This document shows, piece after piece, positions 12,305 to 25,000 of a stretch of DNA of 64,000 nucleotides. The notes under the pieces were generated by a model. The model had not been told where the DNA came from and did not search any database. It saw only the letters and a program-made list of their open reading frames with translations. Position numbers and translations under genes: made by a program. Source of the DNA: Turnera subulata (lineage: Eukaryota; Streptophyta; Magnoliopsida; Malpighiales; Passifloraceae); the NCBI GenBank assembly GCA_028386065.3, contig JAKUCV010002406.1:131223-195222 (forward strand). The letters run 5' to 3'. The stretch's first letter is position 1. The number at the start of each line of letters is the position of its first letter.

Positions 12305-12785
12305 GGCTTCGGTCGAATATGATACATTCTGTTGTAAAGTTTACACCTTATAACATTAAAATTTATAAGCTCAATTGGTTAAAATCTTATTTCTAACTAA
12401 TGGGTTAAGGGTGATTCAAATGCTTGAATTAGCTTTTAACTACAATCTTTAGCAATGACACATTATGTGTCTCCTTCGAGAAAAACTAGTTGGGTCATAC
12501 GATTCTGAATCACTCAAAATTCTCGGTCGAATTGGACTCGAATCTGGGTTGGTTTGATCTTAATAACATTAGATTTGGTGGTTAAGTGCTGTTACAAAAG
12601 TTCTCTAGGATCCAAGCCCATCTTCTTTTCTTTATGCAAACAATCCAGGCCCATCGATGTATATATAGATACTGAAGTGATTAGCAGCATATATATTATA
12701 TATCAACATCTGCTTTGCCAAGTAAGGCAATTAAATATCAAAATCAATTCGCGATACGTGCATCCGAAGAAATAGGAGGTCTTTT
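12305..12785. other. Spacer between LINE-1 and LINE-2
   Basis: Holds the right part of repeat copy A (about 12500-12610) and AT-rich sequence. No gene seen. Confidence 0.5.
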
Positions 12786-12846
12786 CTAGGGTTGCATGAG
12801 TACTGCGGCCGCCTGATCCTGACACAACTCGGCCTTCGACGTCACC

Positions 12847-14517
12847 ATGCAGTCCGAAGCGACGGTTCCGACGATGGGTGAAGCCCAGAAGTCGTTCAAG
12901 GAGGCTCTTGGATCTTCTCCTTCGACGATGGGTTTGGAGGTGGATACGGAGTTGGTTCCTATGAAGGGGGATATCACATCGGAGATGACGGACAGAGGCC
13001 CGGTCATCAGTTTATCTGATCGGTTTCGTAAGAGGATTCATCAACAATGGGATGATACGGTTATTGTGAAGATGTGGGGTCGTTCCATTGGTTATAGGAT
13101 GCTATGTAGCAAGTTGCAGCGGTTATGGAGCTTGTGTGGTGGCTTCCGGGTCATTGATCTCGACCATAATTATTTCTTGGTTAAGTTAGCTGATAGAGAG
13201 GATTACATGAGGGCACTTACTGGTGGACCATGGGTTGTGTTTGATCATTATCTTACTGTAGAGCCATGGCAGCCGAACTTTGATCCCGCCTCTCACAAGG
13301 TGACGTCGGTGGTGGCTTGGATTCGGGTACCGGGGTTGTCCACGGAGTTATATCAATTGGCCATTCTAAAGGAAATTGGGAATCGTATCGGGCAGTTCCT
13401 TCGAGTTGATTACTCTACTCAAAAAACTGAGCATGGCCGTTTTGCTAAAGCTGCGGTGGAGTTGGATTTGTCACACCCCCTGCAAACTGAGACTTGCGTG
13501 GATGGGGTTTGGTACACAATTAATTATGAGAGCCTCCCTAACGTGTGTTTTGAGTGTGGCCGGGCTGGACATGATATGTCGCACTGCCCAGCTCGGCTCG
13601 CTAGGGCTCCGACTCAATCTGCTTCTAAGCATATGGATGCTTCACCGACTATGGATTTGCAGGTTCAAAGCACGCATCAAAGTACAGGGCCGATGGTGGA
13701 CACGGGTGTGAGTTATAAGGGGAGCTCGTCGTCTAAGTATGGTGAGTGGATGTTAGTTCCACCTAAGGTGCGTCCTATGGCACAAAAGCGGGTGCAAGAA
13801 CAATACAAGAACCTAAAGGATAGCGGTAAAGGGCAGGCTAGTGGATCGCGTTTTGATGCCTTAGCTGATGTTGAGGCTCAGTCTGTAGAGGAGGAACGGT
13901 TGGGAGTTGCACCAATGGCTCGGCAGGTTTCTGGTCAGAGAAGTGGGGTGCACACGGATACTCGCGTAAGGAGTGGTGCTGCGGGAGTTACAAAGCCAGG
14001 GCGTCCACCGCTCAGAAATAAGGGTATCTTTATCCGGGATGATCCTGTTGAGGTAGTTGGTAAAGATGTGCCTGTCCAAAAGAGGGCAAGGGGGAGTTCA
14101 GGTTATACTCTTTCAGGTGCGGAGTTGGCTCAGGCTGCAGTTGATGCTACTCGGAAGGTCACTAAGGCTCGCAAAGGTAAGAGTAAGGTTGGTGAGGGGG
14201 AAGACAAGATGGCGGCTTTGCAAGGTATTCTTGCTGGGGCAATACCGGTTCCAGTATCTTTCCAACCTCCTGCAGTAGGTCCAGTAGAGTCTTCTTTATC
14301 CCTTCCCCGTCCGGTATCTCTGAATGGGGAGGGAACGACTCCTACTTCTTCCTGTATGGAGGTGGCTTTTGACCCTCTTGGTCAGGGCCATAGTGATGTT
14401 GTTGTTGCGGACAAACCTCCGGAGGCTGCAGTGGGAGGGTCTGTGGCAACGAATATTTCTGTGGATGTTCAGGATGCTCAAGTGAATGGTGTTTCTACCA
14501 TGCAGTTGGATGATTAA
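12847..14517 (+). CDS. LINE-2 ORF1: gag-like RNA-binding protein (DUF4283, CCHC knuckle)
   Basis: Intact 556-residue frame. The N-terminal third is the DUF4283 domain common to plant LINE ORF1 and related proteins (FRVIDLDHNYFLVKLADRED, ALTGGPWVVFDHYLTVEPW, VAWIRVPGLSTELYQLAILK). A zinc knuckle follows at about residues 233-247 (CFECGRAGHDMSHC, spacing CX2CX4HX4C), then a long low-complexity basic tail. It would coat LINE RNA in the cytoplasm and accompany it to the nucleus. ORF1 is undamaged whereas ORF2 is broken, so it could still be translated if transcribed. Confidence 0.9.
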   Translation: MQSEATVPTMGEAQKSFKEALGSSPSTMGLEVDTELVPMKGDITSEMTDRGPVISLSDRFRKRIHQQWDDTVIVKMWGRSIGYRMLCSKLQRLWSLCGGFRVIDLDHNYFLVKLADREDYMRALTGGPWVVFDHYLTVEPWQPNFDPASHKVTSVVAWIRVPGLSTELYQLAILKEIGNRIGQFLRVDYSTQKTEHGRFAKAAVELDLSHPLQTETCVDGVWYTINYESLPNVCFECGRAGHDMSHCPARLARAPTQSASKHMDASPTMDLQVQSTHQSTGPMVDTGVSYKGSSSSKYGEWMLVPPKVRPMAQKRVQEQYKNLKDSGKGQASGSRFDALADVEAQSVEEERLGVAPMARQVSGQRSGVHTDTRVRSGAAGVTKPGRPPLRNKGIFIRDDPVEVVGKDVPVQKRARGSSGYTLSGAELAQAAVDATRKVTKARKGKSKVGEGEDKMAALQGILAGAIPVPVSFQPPAVGPVESSLSLPRPVSLNGEGTTPTSSCMEVAFDPLGQGHSDVVVADKPPEAAVGGSVATNISVDVQDAQVNGVSTMQLDD

Positions 14518-14570
14518 GTTCATCAAGTCTCTTATGGTTTGGCTATTTCTTCTTTGTATTTTTCTCCTTT

Positions 14571-17500
14571 ATGGATTTAAATAACAAGATATTAGCTTGG
14601 AATTGCCAGGGGGCAGGTAGTGACCGTTTCCGGCGGACTTTCAGAGATTTGGCGGTTACTCACCGACCAAATTTGGTTGTTCTTGTTGAGCCTCAAGTAC
14701 AGCTGGATGTGGCCGTGGTTTCTCTTAGCGCTTGTGGTTTTGATGGGTTTGAAGTGGTAGAGGCGGATGGTCGGTCTGGGGGGATTTGGGTGTGTTGGAG
14801 GTCCCAAGTCCTCTCTCTTTCTGTTTTGCGCAAGCATGATCAGTTTCTGCATGCGCAAGTTTGCTATAATGGTGTAGAGCCGTGGCTTTTAACTGCAGTG
14901 TATGCAAGCCCAACCCCTTCTAGACGCTTGAATCTTTGGCACGATACAAGGGAATTGGCGGGTACTATTTCTGAACCTTGGATGCTTATTGGGGATTTTA
15001 ATACCTTTGTGGACCAATCTGAGAAGCAAGGAGGCCTTCCTGCGTGTGTGTCTCGTTGTCAACGGTTTTCTTCTTGGATATATGATTGTTAGCTATTGGA
15101 TTTGGGTTTTCATGGTCCTATCTTTACTTGGGAGAAACGAGTGGGGGTCAACCGTGAACTGGTTTCCGAGCGTCTGGATAGGGGCCTAGCTAATAAGGCC
15201 TGGAGGACGAGATTTCCGAATACAGAGGTGTGGCATTTACCCCGGACTAAATCGGATCATTCCCTCTTGCTTGTTCATTTGAATGCTCCTGTTCCGGCGT
15301 TGAACCCTAGACCCTTTAGGTTTCAAGCTGCTTGGCTTTTGGATTCGCGGTTTGCGCAGGTGGTTGCCTCCTCTTGGAAGGAGGATTTGCCCCTCCCTGA
15401 GGCGACCCTCCTGCTGCAGTCAAGCTTGATGAAGTGGAATAAGGATGTCTTTGGGAATATCTTTCGGCGTAAGAAAGAGTTGTTGGCAAGGATTGGGGGT
15501 ATCCAGCGTGCCAAAGCTGCGGATAGGGCTGGTCCGTTTTTGCATAATTTGGAAAAAGACCTTATTTTCGAGTATGATAGTGTTTTGGCACAGGAGGAGA
15601 TGTTGTGGTTTCAGAAGTCATGTAGTCAATGGATCCAGAATGGGGTTCGAAATACAGCTTTCTTTCATGCTTCTACTCTTGTTAGGAGACATCGCAACAA
15701 AGTAGCATGCCTTCGGATTGGAGAGGAGTGGGTTTTTTAGCAGGAACGGCTTTGTGACCATGTTGTTTCGTATTTCCATAGACTTTTTAGCTGTGAACCG
15801 GGGCCCCTGATCCCGTTACCGTTGCGAGGGTGCTTTCCACCTGTTGATCAGGATAAGTTACATCCTTTGTCTGAGTTCCTTAGTGAAGGGGAAATTTTAT
15901 GTGCTCTGAAACAAATGGCCCCGTACAAAGCCCCGGGGGTTGATGGGCTGCATGCAGTGTTTTTCCAACGGTTCTGGCATATTGTTGGCCCTTCTGTATG
16001 CGCTTCTCTTCAGCATGCTTTTGTTTTTGGTTTGGTTCCTCAGGATCTTAATCGGACTTTGCTTACCCTCATTCCAAAGATTGAGTTTCTAGAGGATATT
16101 TCCCAATTTCGGCCTATTAGTTTGTGCACTGTGCCCTATAAACTCCTTACTAAGGTTTTGGCTAATAGACTGAAACCGCTTCTAAATGATCTTGTTTTGC
16201 CGGCTCAGTCTAGTTTCGTCCCTGGGAGGCAAATTCATGAAAATGTTATTGTGGTCCAGGAACTTGTGCATTCTATGAGAATTAAAACAGGTGGGGTGGG
16301 CTTTATGGCTATCAAGTTGGATCTTGAGAAGGCATATGATCGGCTGAGTTGGGACTTTATTGGTGATACACTTGAAGATATTGGACTGCCGGCTAACTTT
16401 AGAGGCATTCTTATGTCTTGTATTACTTCTAGTTCCCTGCAAATCCTATGGAATGGGGAGAAAACTTGTAGCTTTGGCCCCTCACGAGGTGTGCGGCAAG
16501 GGGATCCTATCTCTCCCTATGTGTTTGTTTTATGTATTGAGAGATTGGCTCAGATGATTAATGTCTTGGTGGAGCGTAGGGTGTGGAAACCAGTTGTCAT
16601 TAATTCACAGGCTCCTCCGATTTCACATATGTTCTTTGCTGATGATCTTGTTTTATTTGCTGAAGCGAATGTGGAGCAGGCGGCTGTGATTTCTCAATGT
16701 TTGGATTGTTTCTGTGCTAGTTCAGGACAGAAAGTTAGTAGAGCTAAATCAAAAGTTTTCTTCTCCAAAAATGTATCTTCTAGTTTGGGGGAGGAAATCT
16801 CAGGGCGGCTTGGTATTGGCCAGACGTCTGACCTTGGGCGGTATTTGGGCTTTCCACTTGTTCATGGTCGGATTACGAATGCGACTTTTAGGCATATCAC
16901 TGATAAGGTGGAACAGAAGTTGGTGGGTTGGAAGGTCTCTAGTCTTTCTTTTGCGGGTAGACTGACTCTGGCACAGTCGGTTATCCAGTCAATTCCATAT
17001 TACTCTATGCATGTGGTGCCGCTGTGTGTGATAGAGTTGATAAGGCTACTCGTAGTTTTATCTGGGGATCGTCGGGCCCTACTCGGAAAATGTCTAGAGT
17101 TTCTTGGGATAAGGTGTGTTGCCCTAAAAAGGATGGTGGTTTGGGATTAAGACGGGTGAGACAGGCTAATGAAGCATTTCTTACGAAGCTTGCTTTGGGT
17201 TTGATAACTAAGCCTGATGCGTTATGGGTTCGGTTGCTGCGAGCAAAGTATCTGGCAGGTTCGACTATGATCCCTTCGGTGACCCGTCGAACGAAAGCTT
17301 CGCATGTTTGGAGGGGTATCTGTGAAGCTTGGCTTACTGTGTTGGGGGGGATGGCTTGGATTTTTGGTGATGGCAAATCCATTCACTTTTGGAGGGATCC
17401 TTGGATTCCAGGGTTGGGCCGATTGGACGAAGTGCCAGCAGTGTACAGTGTCAGATTTTGTACTTCCATCAGGTGCTTGGGACTGGGTGAGGCTTCGTCA

Positions 17501-18656
17501 GTTGTTGCCTGCTAATATCATTGTTAAATTACAAGGCTTTAATCCTTTTAGACCTGGTCATGAGGATGTTGTTTATTGGGATGGTACTGCTTCTGGAGAA
17601 TGTACGGTTAAAGCGGTGTATTCCTCCTTGTCTCCCTCTCGGCCGGTGGAGCAAAGGAAGAAGATTTGGTGTGTTATTTGGAGTTGGCCTGGTTTGCCCC
17701 GTGCTCGAACGTTCCTCTGGCAGTTAGGGCATGAGGCTTTGCTAACCAATGTTGAACGACATCGGCGCCACCTTACCTCGGTTATGTCTTTCCCTCGTTG
17801 TTCTGTGGAGAGTGAAATGGTGGAGCATGCTTTGCGTGCCTGCTTTTTCTCTCGGGCCGTCTAGGGGGAGTTGATGCCCTCGGTCCTACAGCCTTCCTCT
17901 TTCAGCTTGTCGTGGAGTGAGTGGGTATGTCGTGGTTTGGAGGGTCACTTCTCGGTACCGGGGTCCTTACCCTCGAGTTTGCTCTTTGGTATGGCACTTT
18001 GGTTGCTGTGGAAGTGGCGTAATGACTTTATCTTTGCTTTGCGGTCGCGTCCAATTGCTATTATGTCTTCTTATATTCTGCAATATGTGCGCAACTTTGT
18101 GCTTAATTCGGATTCTGCTCACCTTTCGATGGCGAGTCCACTTGTTTTCTTGACTTGGCAGTGCCCGCCGAGGGGTTATTTGAAGGTTAATGTTGATGCG
18201 GCTGTAAATTCCCGGTTAGGTTTGTCGTCGACTGGTGGTGTTTTGCGACGAGCTGATGGCTCATGGGTATGTGGATTCGCTCGTCGTTGGGAGATATGTA
18301 GTGTCGCTCAGGCCGAGTTGAGGGCGGTGTATGATGGACTTGTTCTGGCAAGTAGGGAAGGAGCTCGGTGTATTATCTTGGAATCGGACCGGCAAGATGT
18401 GGTCGATCTCCTTACAGGTCTTTCTCCTAGTCGGATTGAGTCGCTGCCTTTGATGCATGAGATTCGGCTTCTAGTGTGCTCCTTTGATGAGTGCAGCTTC
18501 AGTCATGTCTACCGTGAAGGGAATTTAGTTGCGGATTTCTTAGCCTCTCTCGCTTTACCTGACCCTGTTGGTTGTACTTATTTTTCGTTTCCTCCTGCTG
18601 GCTATAACCGCCTATTACAGGACGATTTACGTTCTGTATCGCGGGATGTTTCCTAG
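14571..18656 (+). pseudogene. LINE-2 ORF2: endonuclease, reverse transcriptase, RNase H, broken
   Basis: The frame from ATG 14571 reads an APE-type endonuclease (ILAWNCQGAGSDRF, LLTAVYASPTPSRR, MLIGDFNTF, KSDHSLLLVH), then RT (KAPGVDGLHAVFFQRFW, SSFVPGRQIHEN, KLDLEKAYDRLSW, FFADDLVLFAEA) and RNase H (VNVDAAVNSRLG, ILESDRQDVVDL, YREGNLVADFLA). It is interrupted by three in-frame TAG codons (15090-15092, 15738-15740, 17862-17864). A frameshift near 17005-17024 moves the reading by one phase, and a second near 17440-17460 restores it. Between them the RT thumb and linker read in the other frame (CDRVDKATRSFIWG...). The catalytic FADD box is intact. All three stops are amber. Inactive as it stands. 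Confidence 0.9.
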
Positions 18657-18698
18657 TTAATGCTAGTCACTGCTCGTTCTTTACCAAAAAAAAAAAAA

Positions 18699-19384
18699 TA
18701 ACACTCAACCTTTGTAGAACCAAAGGAAAAAGAATATCTAAAAAGAAACAATAAGCCCTAAACAACCAATCCTGATAAGCTAAAACCTGAAACAAACCCT
18801 TAAACCCTCACACCTTCACTCGCGGCAACATTTGTCTCTTTGTGTCTATTTCTCCCCTTTGCTTCAACTTCATCAATGCCTTCTTCTCTAAACATTGAGT
18901 CCATGACATTTTTTTTTTCCTTTTATTATAGCCAATAGTTCTATTTTGGCCTCCTTCCATTAGCCATGGCTTTTGGCATAGTCCTTTGGTAAATAGATTT
19001 CCTTCTTTTCTTTGCTTTCTTCTCGCATCATTGCTTCTAGTATGATTTTTTCCAAAGCTATGGGTATCTGTTCGTGCCTATAATGAGTTGATATTTATTT
19101 TGACTTGTCAACACCAATCATTTTTTTTCCTGTCCGGCGGGAGAAGCAAAAGTCTTGCCAAGCCCATGCCATGCTAGAGTGTTGAAGGTCATATGCTTTA
19201 ACATTGATGTTAAACTTTAGCCATGATTTTGGACAGTTAAAAATAATTTAAAATAATAATTTGTTGGGATGGCTAATGGACGCCTCTATATCAACTCAAC
19301 GCATAGAAAGAAAACACAACGCGTTCCACACGTCACCCATCTGAAAACTCACAGGCCCACGCGCCTCTTCTCCCCGCGCGCGTG
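18699..19384. other. Spacer between LINE-2 and LINE-3, possibly a kinase relic
   Basis: AT-rich, with no intact gene. Around 19205-19236 two phases read DVKL and then DFGQ, which could be a decayed kinase subdomain VII belonging to the broken kinase-like gene further right. The match is too short to stand alone. Confidence 0.3.
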
Positions 19385-21598
19385 CGGCAGCCCCAAGTTT
19401 CCTGCCCGCTGCCATGTCTTCGCCGGCGTGCCCCGACGACGTGGAGACGGCTGTGGACAGAGCCACCCGCAAGGTCAGGAACCGTGACCCAGCAGGCAGC
19501 CCCGTCCAGCGAAACAGATCCCGCTCAAGGGAAAGAGTGGTCGGCGTTCCCCCCTCCTCTGATCAGCTCCATTCTAACTTGCCCCACGGACCGTCTCCAC
19601 CATTACGACCTGCTTCTCCACCGGATCCAAGGTGCCGAGACCTGCCACCCCCACCGACGGCAGCACCACCGCAAGCTGCAGTAGGATCACCAGACCCTAT
19701 AGTTGCTACCCAGCTCCTCCAACTTGCGTCCGAGCATCCCAATCCTGTTGTCACAAACGCTCCCATGGAGGAAATCTCGAAGGCAGCAACGCGGCCTAAG
19801 ACCCGACGTGCCTCTAGTCCAACCAGTCCGGTCGAACCAAACCGACCTACCCCAGAGTCAATGCCACCTACCGGGTCGGACGAATCCATGGAGGATGTTC
19901 GACCCAGTTATCGGGACACCCTGTTTGCCGGATCCAACCCTTTGTACTTGGCAGACCCGTGGAAAGTTGAGGGTGAAGCCGAGTATGAGGAAGGAGACTT
20001 GATTGTGACCCAGAAAGATGGTGTGGATAATTTAGAATTATCCGAGCCTTTCAAAGCCAGGTTGAATAAACCATGGGAAAATGCGATCGTGATCAAATTG
20101 CTTGGATGAGTCATAGGTTTCCGCGCTCTCCATACCAATTTGCAGACCCTTTGGAAACCAACTAGCTCTTTCAAAATCCTAGACCTCGAGAACAATTTCT
20201 ACATGGTGAGATTTTGGGCAGAGCAAGATTACATCCATGCTTTGACTGGCGGCCCCTGGTCCATCTATGGTAGCGTACTCAGCGTGCAACCCTGGTCCCC
20301 TAATTTTCGAGCCTCCACCGGAACGATCGACTCTGTAGTGGTGTGGATTCAATTTCCGGATTTCCCCACCAACTGTTATCACTCCAGGATTCTCAGACAA
20401 CTCGGTAACATGGTGGGCCGAACGGTCAAACTTGACGGTAATTGTTCTAACCCCAGTAGAGCTAAATTTGCTAAAATTGCTGTGTGTTTAGACTTGACTA
20501 AACCGTTGAAAGGCACAATGTACCTTGAGGGTGAACCTCTACGGGTACGGTATGAGGGTTTGCCCAATATCTGCTATCCTTGTGGCAAGTTAACTCATAG
20601 CACCTCAGCTTGCCCGGACAGTCCTCAGCCACAGACCACGACTGGGACACCAGGTACAACTTCCGTACCCGTGACACGTGACGGGAGAGGCGGCTGGATG
20701 AATGTCCCGAGACGAACTGGGCGTCCGGCCCGACGCCCAGTAGCCGGCCCTCAGACCCCTCCGCCGTCATTCCCTACTAACCTGCCAGCAAACCGATTCC
20801 ATCTGCTGAGTAATGAGGCCCAGACTGACCCGACGCCAGCCATTCTCCCTAATCCAGCCATATCCGACCCGCCCAAAGTGACTTCTCCACCTGCCATACC
20901 AGATCCAACCCCTATAACGGCCCCTCCCTCCCAACCGTCGTCAGTTCCAACAAAGACTCAACCCCTGAATAGAATCCCCTCGGGCCCACCCACACTTCAA
21001 GACTTTATAGGAGACGGGCCTCTCAAGAAATCCAACAACAAAGCCCCAAAACCATCCATAAAAAAACACAACCCTTAAAAATTTCCAAATTCGCAACGAA
21101 GGGCAACCCCAAACGACAACCCCTAAAAGATGTGTCCAATGCCCAAACCGCCCTGTCTACCTCTGCTATCGTCCAAGCCCCCACCGGACCGATCACCCTG
21201 CCTGCTCCCCTCCCAGCCAGTTACCCAGTGATCTCATCCAATTTTACTCCCTCAGCCTCCACCCGTCCCCGGTCCCAAAACCACACGGCAGTGGTACTCA
21301 CAGAAGAGTGCCATCGTATGATCTTCTCACCAGGGGCATCCAGTTCAGGCATAGGCATGGATCGACAGGCAGATACCTACCTATCTCTCTGACCGACCTG
21401 TCCATCTACTCATGTATTTTCTAGTTTATCAAATTTGTCTCTAGTCATGTCATAATTTAAGATTTGATCATATGTTGTTACTGTTGTATTAAACGGTTGT
21501 CTTTCTTAAGATAGGAGTCGGATTGAGCTATCGACCCCTAATCATGTACTCAGCTCAGGTATATTTTTAATATACATCCCGGTCATTAACCAAAAAAA
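19385..21598 (+). mobile_element. LINE-3: ORF1-only L1-type element
   Basis: G+C-rich leader, ORF1-type coding (19414-21078, with a shifted tail to 21392), about 200 bases of 3' sequence and an A7 tail (21592-21598) after ACC, as in LINE-1 and LINE-2. No endonuclease, RT or RNase H sequence lies between ORF1 and the tail. This is either a non-autonomous element comparable in layout to mammalian HAL1 or a LINE that lost its ORF2 by deletion. The 5' end is approximate and no target duplication was found. Confidence 0.75.
19414..21078 (+). pseudogene. LINE-3 ORF1: DUF4283 and CCHC protein, one nonsense codon
   Basis: Frame from ATG 19414, broken at TGA 20107-20109 and continuing in the same phase to 21078. 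The stop lies in the DUF4283 domain: VIVIKLLG, stop, VIGFRAL. Relatives have Arg here, so CGA to TGA (a CpG transition) is the likely change. Other blocks are FKILDLENNFYMVRF and ALTGGPWSIYGSVLSVQPW. The zinc knuckle CYPCGKLTHSTSAC lies at about residue 386. A proline-rich tail follows. The frame at 21132-21392 probably is the original C-terminus after a frameshift. Not functional as written. Confidence 0.85.
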
Positions 21599-22005
21599 GA
21601 TGTATGCTGAGAAAGTAACGGTATCCACCGACTGACGACGCTTATGCATCTCCTGAGGTGGCAAACGGTGAGAAAAAAAAAACAAATTGTAAACACAAGT
21701 AGTTATTTACCTCACATATCAACTGATGTGTGGTTAATTTGTTACTAGAGAAACCATCAAGCAGAGGCAGCGATGTTTTCACAATGGGTTTAATGATGTT
21801 GAGGATCATGATGCAAAAAGAACTTGATGCGAGAGTTGAATTTGCAATATCTCGAAGTTATGGCACACACAATCCTGGAAAGGGTAAAGAAGGAATAGTT
21901 GCTGAAGCTCAACAATGCACTAAATGCCAAATTCAAAAACTTTTTTGAGAGAGAACACGCATGGGATATGACTTTTTTTTTTTTGATAAGAAAATTTTCA
22001 TTTCA

Positions 22006-25000
22006 TTAGAAATAGAACGCATTACAATCCCCTCGTATGAGATCCCAAATGTGAGTAGGGGGCGTAGTAGTCCAGAAAGTTTGGTGTTTGCAAGAGAGTG
22101 CTAGGCGGGCGCAGACATCCGCTACTCTATTACAAATTCTAGGAACATGTCGAAAAGAGCAAAATATAAAGGTCCGAGAAAGCAAAATAATATCTTCAAC
22201 GATAAGACCAAAATAGGAGTTGGCTCTTGTAGACGGTGTCGATGTGACCGCGTCGTACAATAGTAGTGAATCCGTCTCAACTATGATGTGAGATAGTTCC
22301 CAATCTTGTGCCTTAGTTAATCCATCTCGCATGGCAATTGCTTCCAATAACAAAGGGTTTGTCATACCTTCCAACCTTGTTGCTTGAGCTCCCAAAAGTG
22401 ATCCATTATGATCTCTGAAGACAGAGCTCACACCTCCGCATCCATGCCTGGTAGATATAGCTGCGTCCGAGTTCACCTTGATAAAACCCTCTGATGGAGC
22501 CTCCCATTTCTGAGGTTGGGTTCTGAAGCTGATGGTTGGGTCGTCTGTCGGTCCTTGCCGTTTCCTCAAATTAAGGAAGTCATCACATTGTTTGCGTGCA
22601 TGGTCTACAATCTCCACTGCATGGGTGCTTTGGTGTTGGAAAAGCTCCTTGTTACGTGCCGTCCAGATGTGTCTCATTAGGGTGAACACCATGGCTGCTT
22701 CCTCTGGAGGTAAGGTTCGAAGAAGTCTGTCCATACAATCCATTATTGCTTCACCGGGAGCAGCAGGGCTGGTTGTCGTCCACCTAGTGTATCGCCAGAT
22801 GGCCATAGAGCTCGGGCAATGAAAGATGGCATGCTCGACAGTTTCAGGGTTGGTGTGGCAGTGTTGACAAGTGTTCATATTCACCACATTCCTTCTTGCC
22901 AAATTGTACCCTACTGGCAGAGCATTATTTGCCATTCGCCAATAGAAAAATTTTGTCCTGTTGTGGACCTGTAGATGCCAAAGGCGTTTCCAGAAGCTGA
23001 TAGGTCTAGCGGTGCTGGAGGTACTTGCCTCTGCACTTGAGTCAAAGGTTTGGTGTGCATAGTAGGCACTACGAGTAGAGAAATTACCTTGTTTGGAAAA
23101 GAACCAACCCCATGTGTCCTCGATCTGTTCATTCGGTAACGGGATTGCCTTGATTAACTCAATATCAGCTGGTAGGAAGTGTTTCTCCAGTTTGGAGTGG
23201 TCCCATCGTCTAGGATTTTGTAGCAAGAGGTAATCTACCGTCTGTGCATCGGGCGGAAGGTCTCTTATGTGCAGAGGTTTGAAAGACCAGCGCCGATGGA
23301 TCCACGGGTCGTCAATGATAAAAGTGGAGCAACCATTGCTGATGATTTTCACTAAACCCCGCTGCAATGTCTCTCTCCCTTGAAGGATGCTACGCCAGGT
23401 AAACGAGGGTCTGTGTCCCAATTTAGCATGCATAAAATCCGTATTTCGGAAATATTTAGACTTGAGGATTTTGGCGCATAGAGACGTCGGATTTTGCACC
23501 AGTCGCCAACCCTGTTTGGCAAGGAGTGAAAGATTGAAGGAGGATAAGTCTCTGAAACCGAGTCCCCCCTCACTTTTTGGTTTGCAAAGGGTCTTCCAAT
23601 TCAACCAGTGAATCTTGTTGTCATTGTTATTTGAGCCCCACCAGAACTTAGACATCAAAGAGGTTAACTCGTTACAGAGTGTGGTTGGCAATTTGAAAAC
23701 GGACATTGCATAAGAGGGAATTGATTGGGCCACAGCCTTGATTAGAACCTCTTTTCCTGCTTTGGATAGTAAACAGCCCTTCCAGCCCTTAATTCTATTC
23801 CAAACTCGTTTCCGGATGTCCTGGAAGACTTCTCTTTTAGCTCTTCCAATCATGGGTGGGAGGCCCAGGTATTTGATGTGGCATCCCTCTTCCTGGACTC
23901 CTAAAATATGTTTAATACCTTCCTTTAATTCTGGTGCACAATTGGGGCTAAATTCAATAGCCGATTTCTGAAAATTCACCACCTGTCCCGATATGGCTTG
24001 ATACTCATCGAGAATTTTCTTGATGGTTCTAGCCCCGGCTAGAGTATCTTTGGAGAAGATCAAAAAATCATCTGCGAATAGTAGATGAGTCACCTTGGGT
24101 GCGCCGTTGCAGACTGAGAAGGATTCCCATTCGCCATCGCTTTCAGCTTTGTTGAAAAGGGCAGACAGTCCTTCACTGCACAGTAGGAAGAGGTAGGGAG
24201 AGAGGGCGTCTCCTTGCCGTAAACCCCTTGTGGGAAGGATGGATGGTGTGTAAGAGCCATTCACTTTCACTTTGTAGGAGGTAGACTGCACACACTGCAT
24301 GATCAAGTTGACAAACTGGGTAGGGAAGCCCATAGCGGTCATGACATTCCTCAAAAAAGGCCATTCGACCCGATCAAAGGCCTTAGACATATCGAGCTTG
24401 AGTGAGAAAACCCCATGTTTGGCCTTCTTCTTCCTTTTCAGACAGTGAAGCATTTCAAAGGCAATAACGGTGTTGTCGGATATCCATCGACCCGGCACAA
24501 AGGCACTTTGGTTCTCGCTAATGAGGATAGGCATGCATTTTTTCAGTCTGTTCGCTATGGCTTTTGAAGCAATCTTGTAAAGGACATTTGAAAGGCTGAT
24601 GGGCCGGAAGTCGGCCATGGACCTAGGTTTCTTGCATTTTGGGATTAGACTGATGTTTGTAACTCCCAGCTCCCGTGGGACACAACTCGAGTTGAGGACT
24701 CCCAGTAAGCAATGCGTGATCTCGTGATGGATGATATGCCAGTAGTTTTGGAAGAAGCTCGGCGGCATTCCGTCGGGTCCTGGTGCCTTTCCTGGGTGCA
24801 TCTGGAAGAGGGCACTCCTGACCTCCTCATATGTGAAAGGCGTGGACAGTTGTGTGTACATGATGGAGCTGACTCTACCTGTTAGGGATGGCACAGTGGT
24901 GTAGGTAGAAGAAAGCAGTTGTGAGGAGAAAATGTTAGAAAAATAGCCAAAAACTGAGGACATAATACCTGAAAGGGAGGTGACAAAGATGCCCTCCTTA

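Larger units (their letters stand above)
9118..12610. repeat. Dispersed repeat copy A, split by LINE-1
   Basis: The left part (about 9118-9290) matches 29518-29770, including CATGTACTTTTGCTTC and CTAAATCCTGGTGAGAAT. The right part (about 12500-12610) matches 29779-29885, including CACTCAAAATTCTCGGTCG and TGATCTTAATAACATTAG. Copy B at 29518 is continuous, so copy A has about 3.2 kb inserted, of which LINE-1 accounts for 2.8 kb. The family is unknown to me; no ORF or terminal repeat was found. Confidence 0.65.
12786..18698 (+). mobile_element. LINE-2: full-length L1-type retrotransposon, mutated
   Basis: Plus-strand element with a short G+C-rich 5' leader, ORF1 (12847-14517), a 53-base gap, a damaged ORF2 (14571-18656) and an A13 tail (18686-18698) after TTTACC. 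The start is approximate, set where G+C content rises. I could not find a target duplication, so the ends are less secure than for LINE-1 and LINE-4. Domain order (gag-like, endonuclease, RT, RNase H) is that of plant L1-clade elements. Confidence 0.88.

Noticed and set aside
12786..18698. A target duplication for LINE-2
   Set aside because: Only a short A-rich similarity was found on the two sides, which is not evidence next to an A tail.
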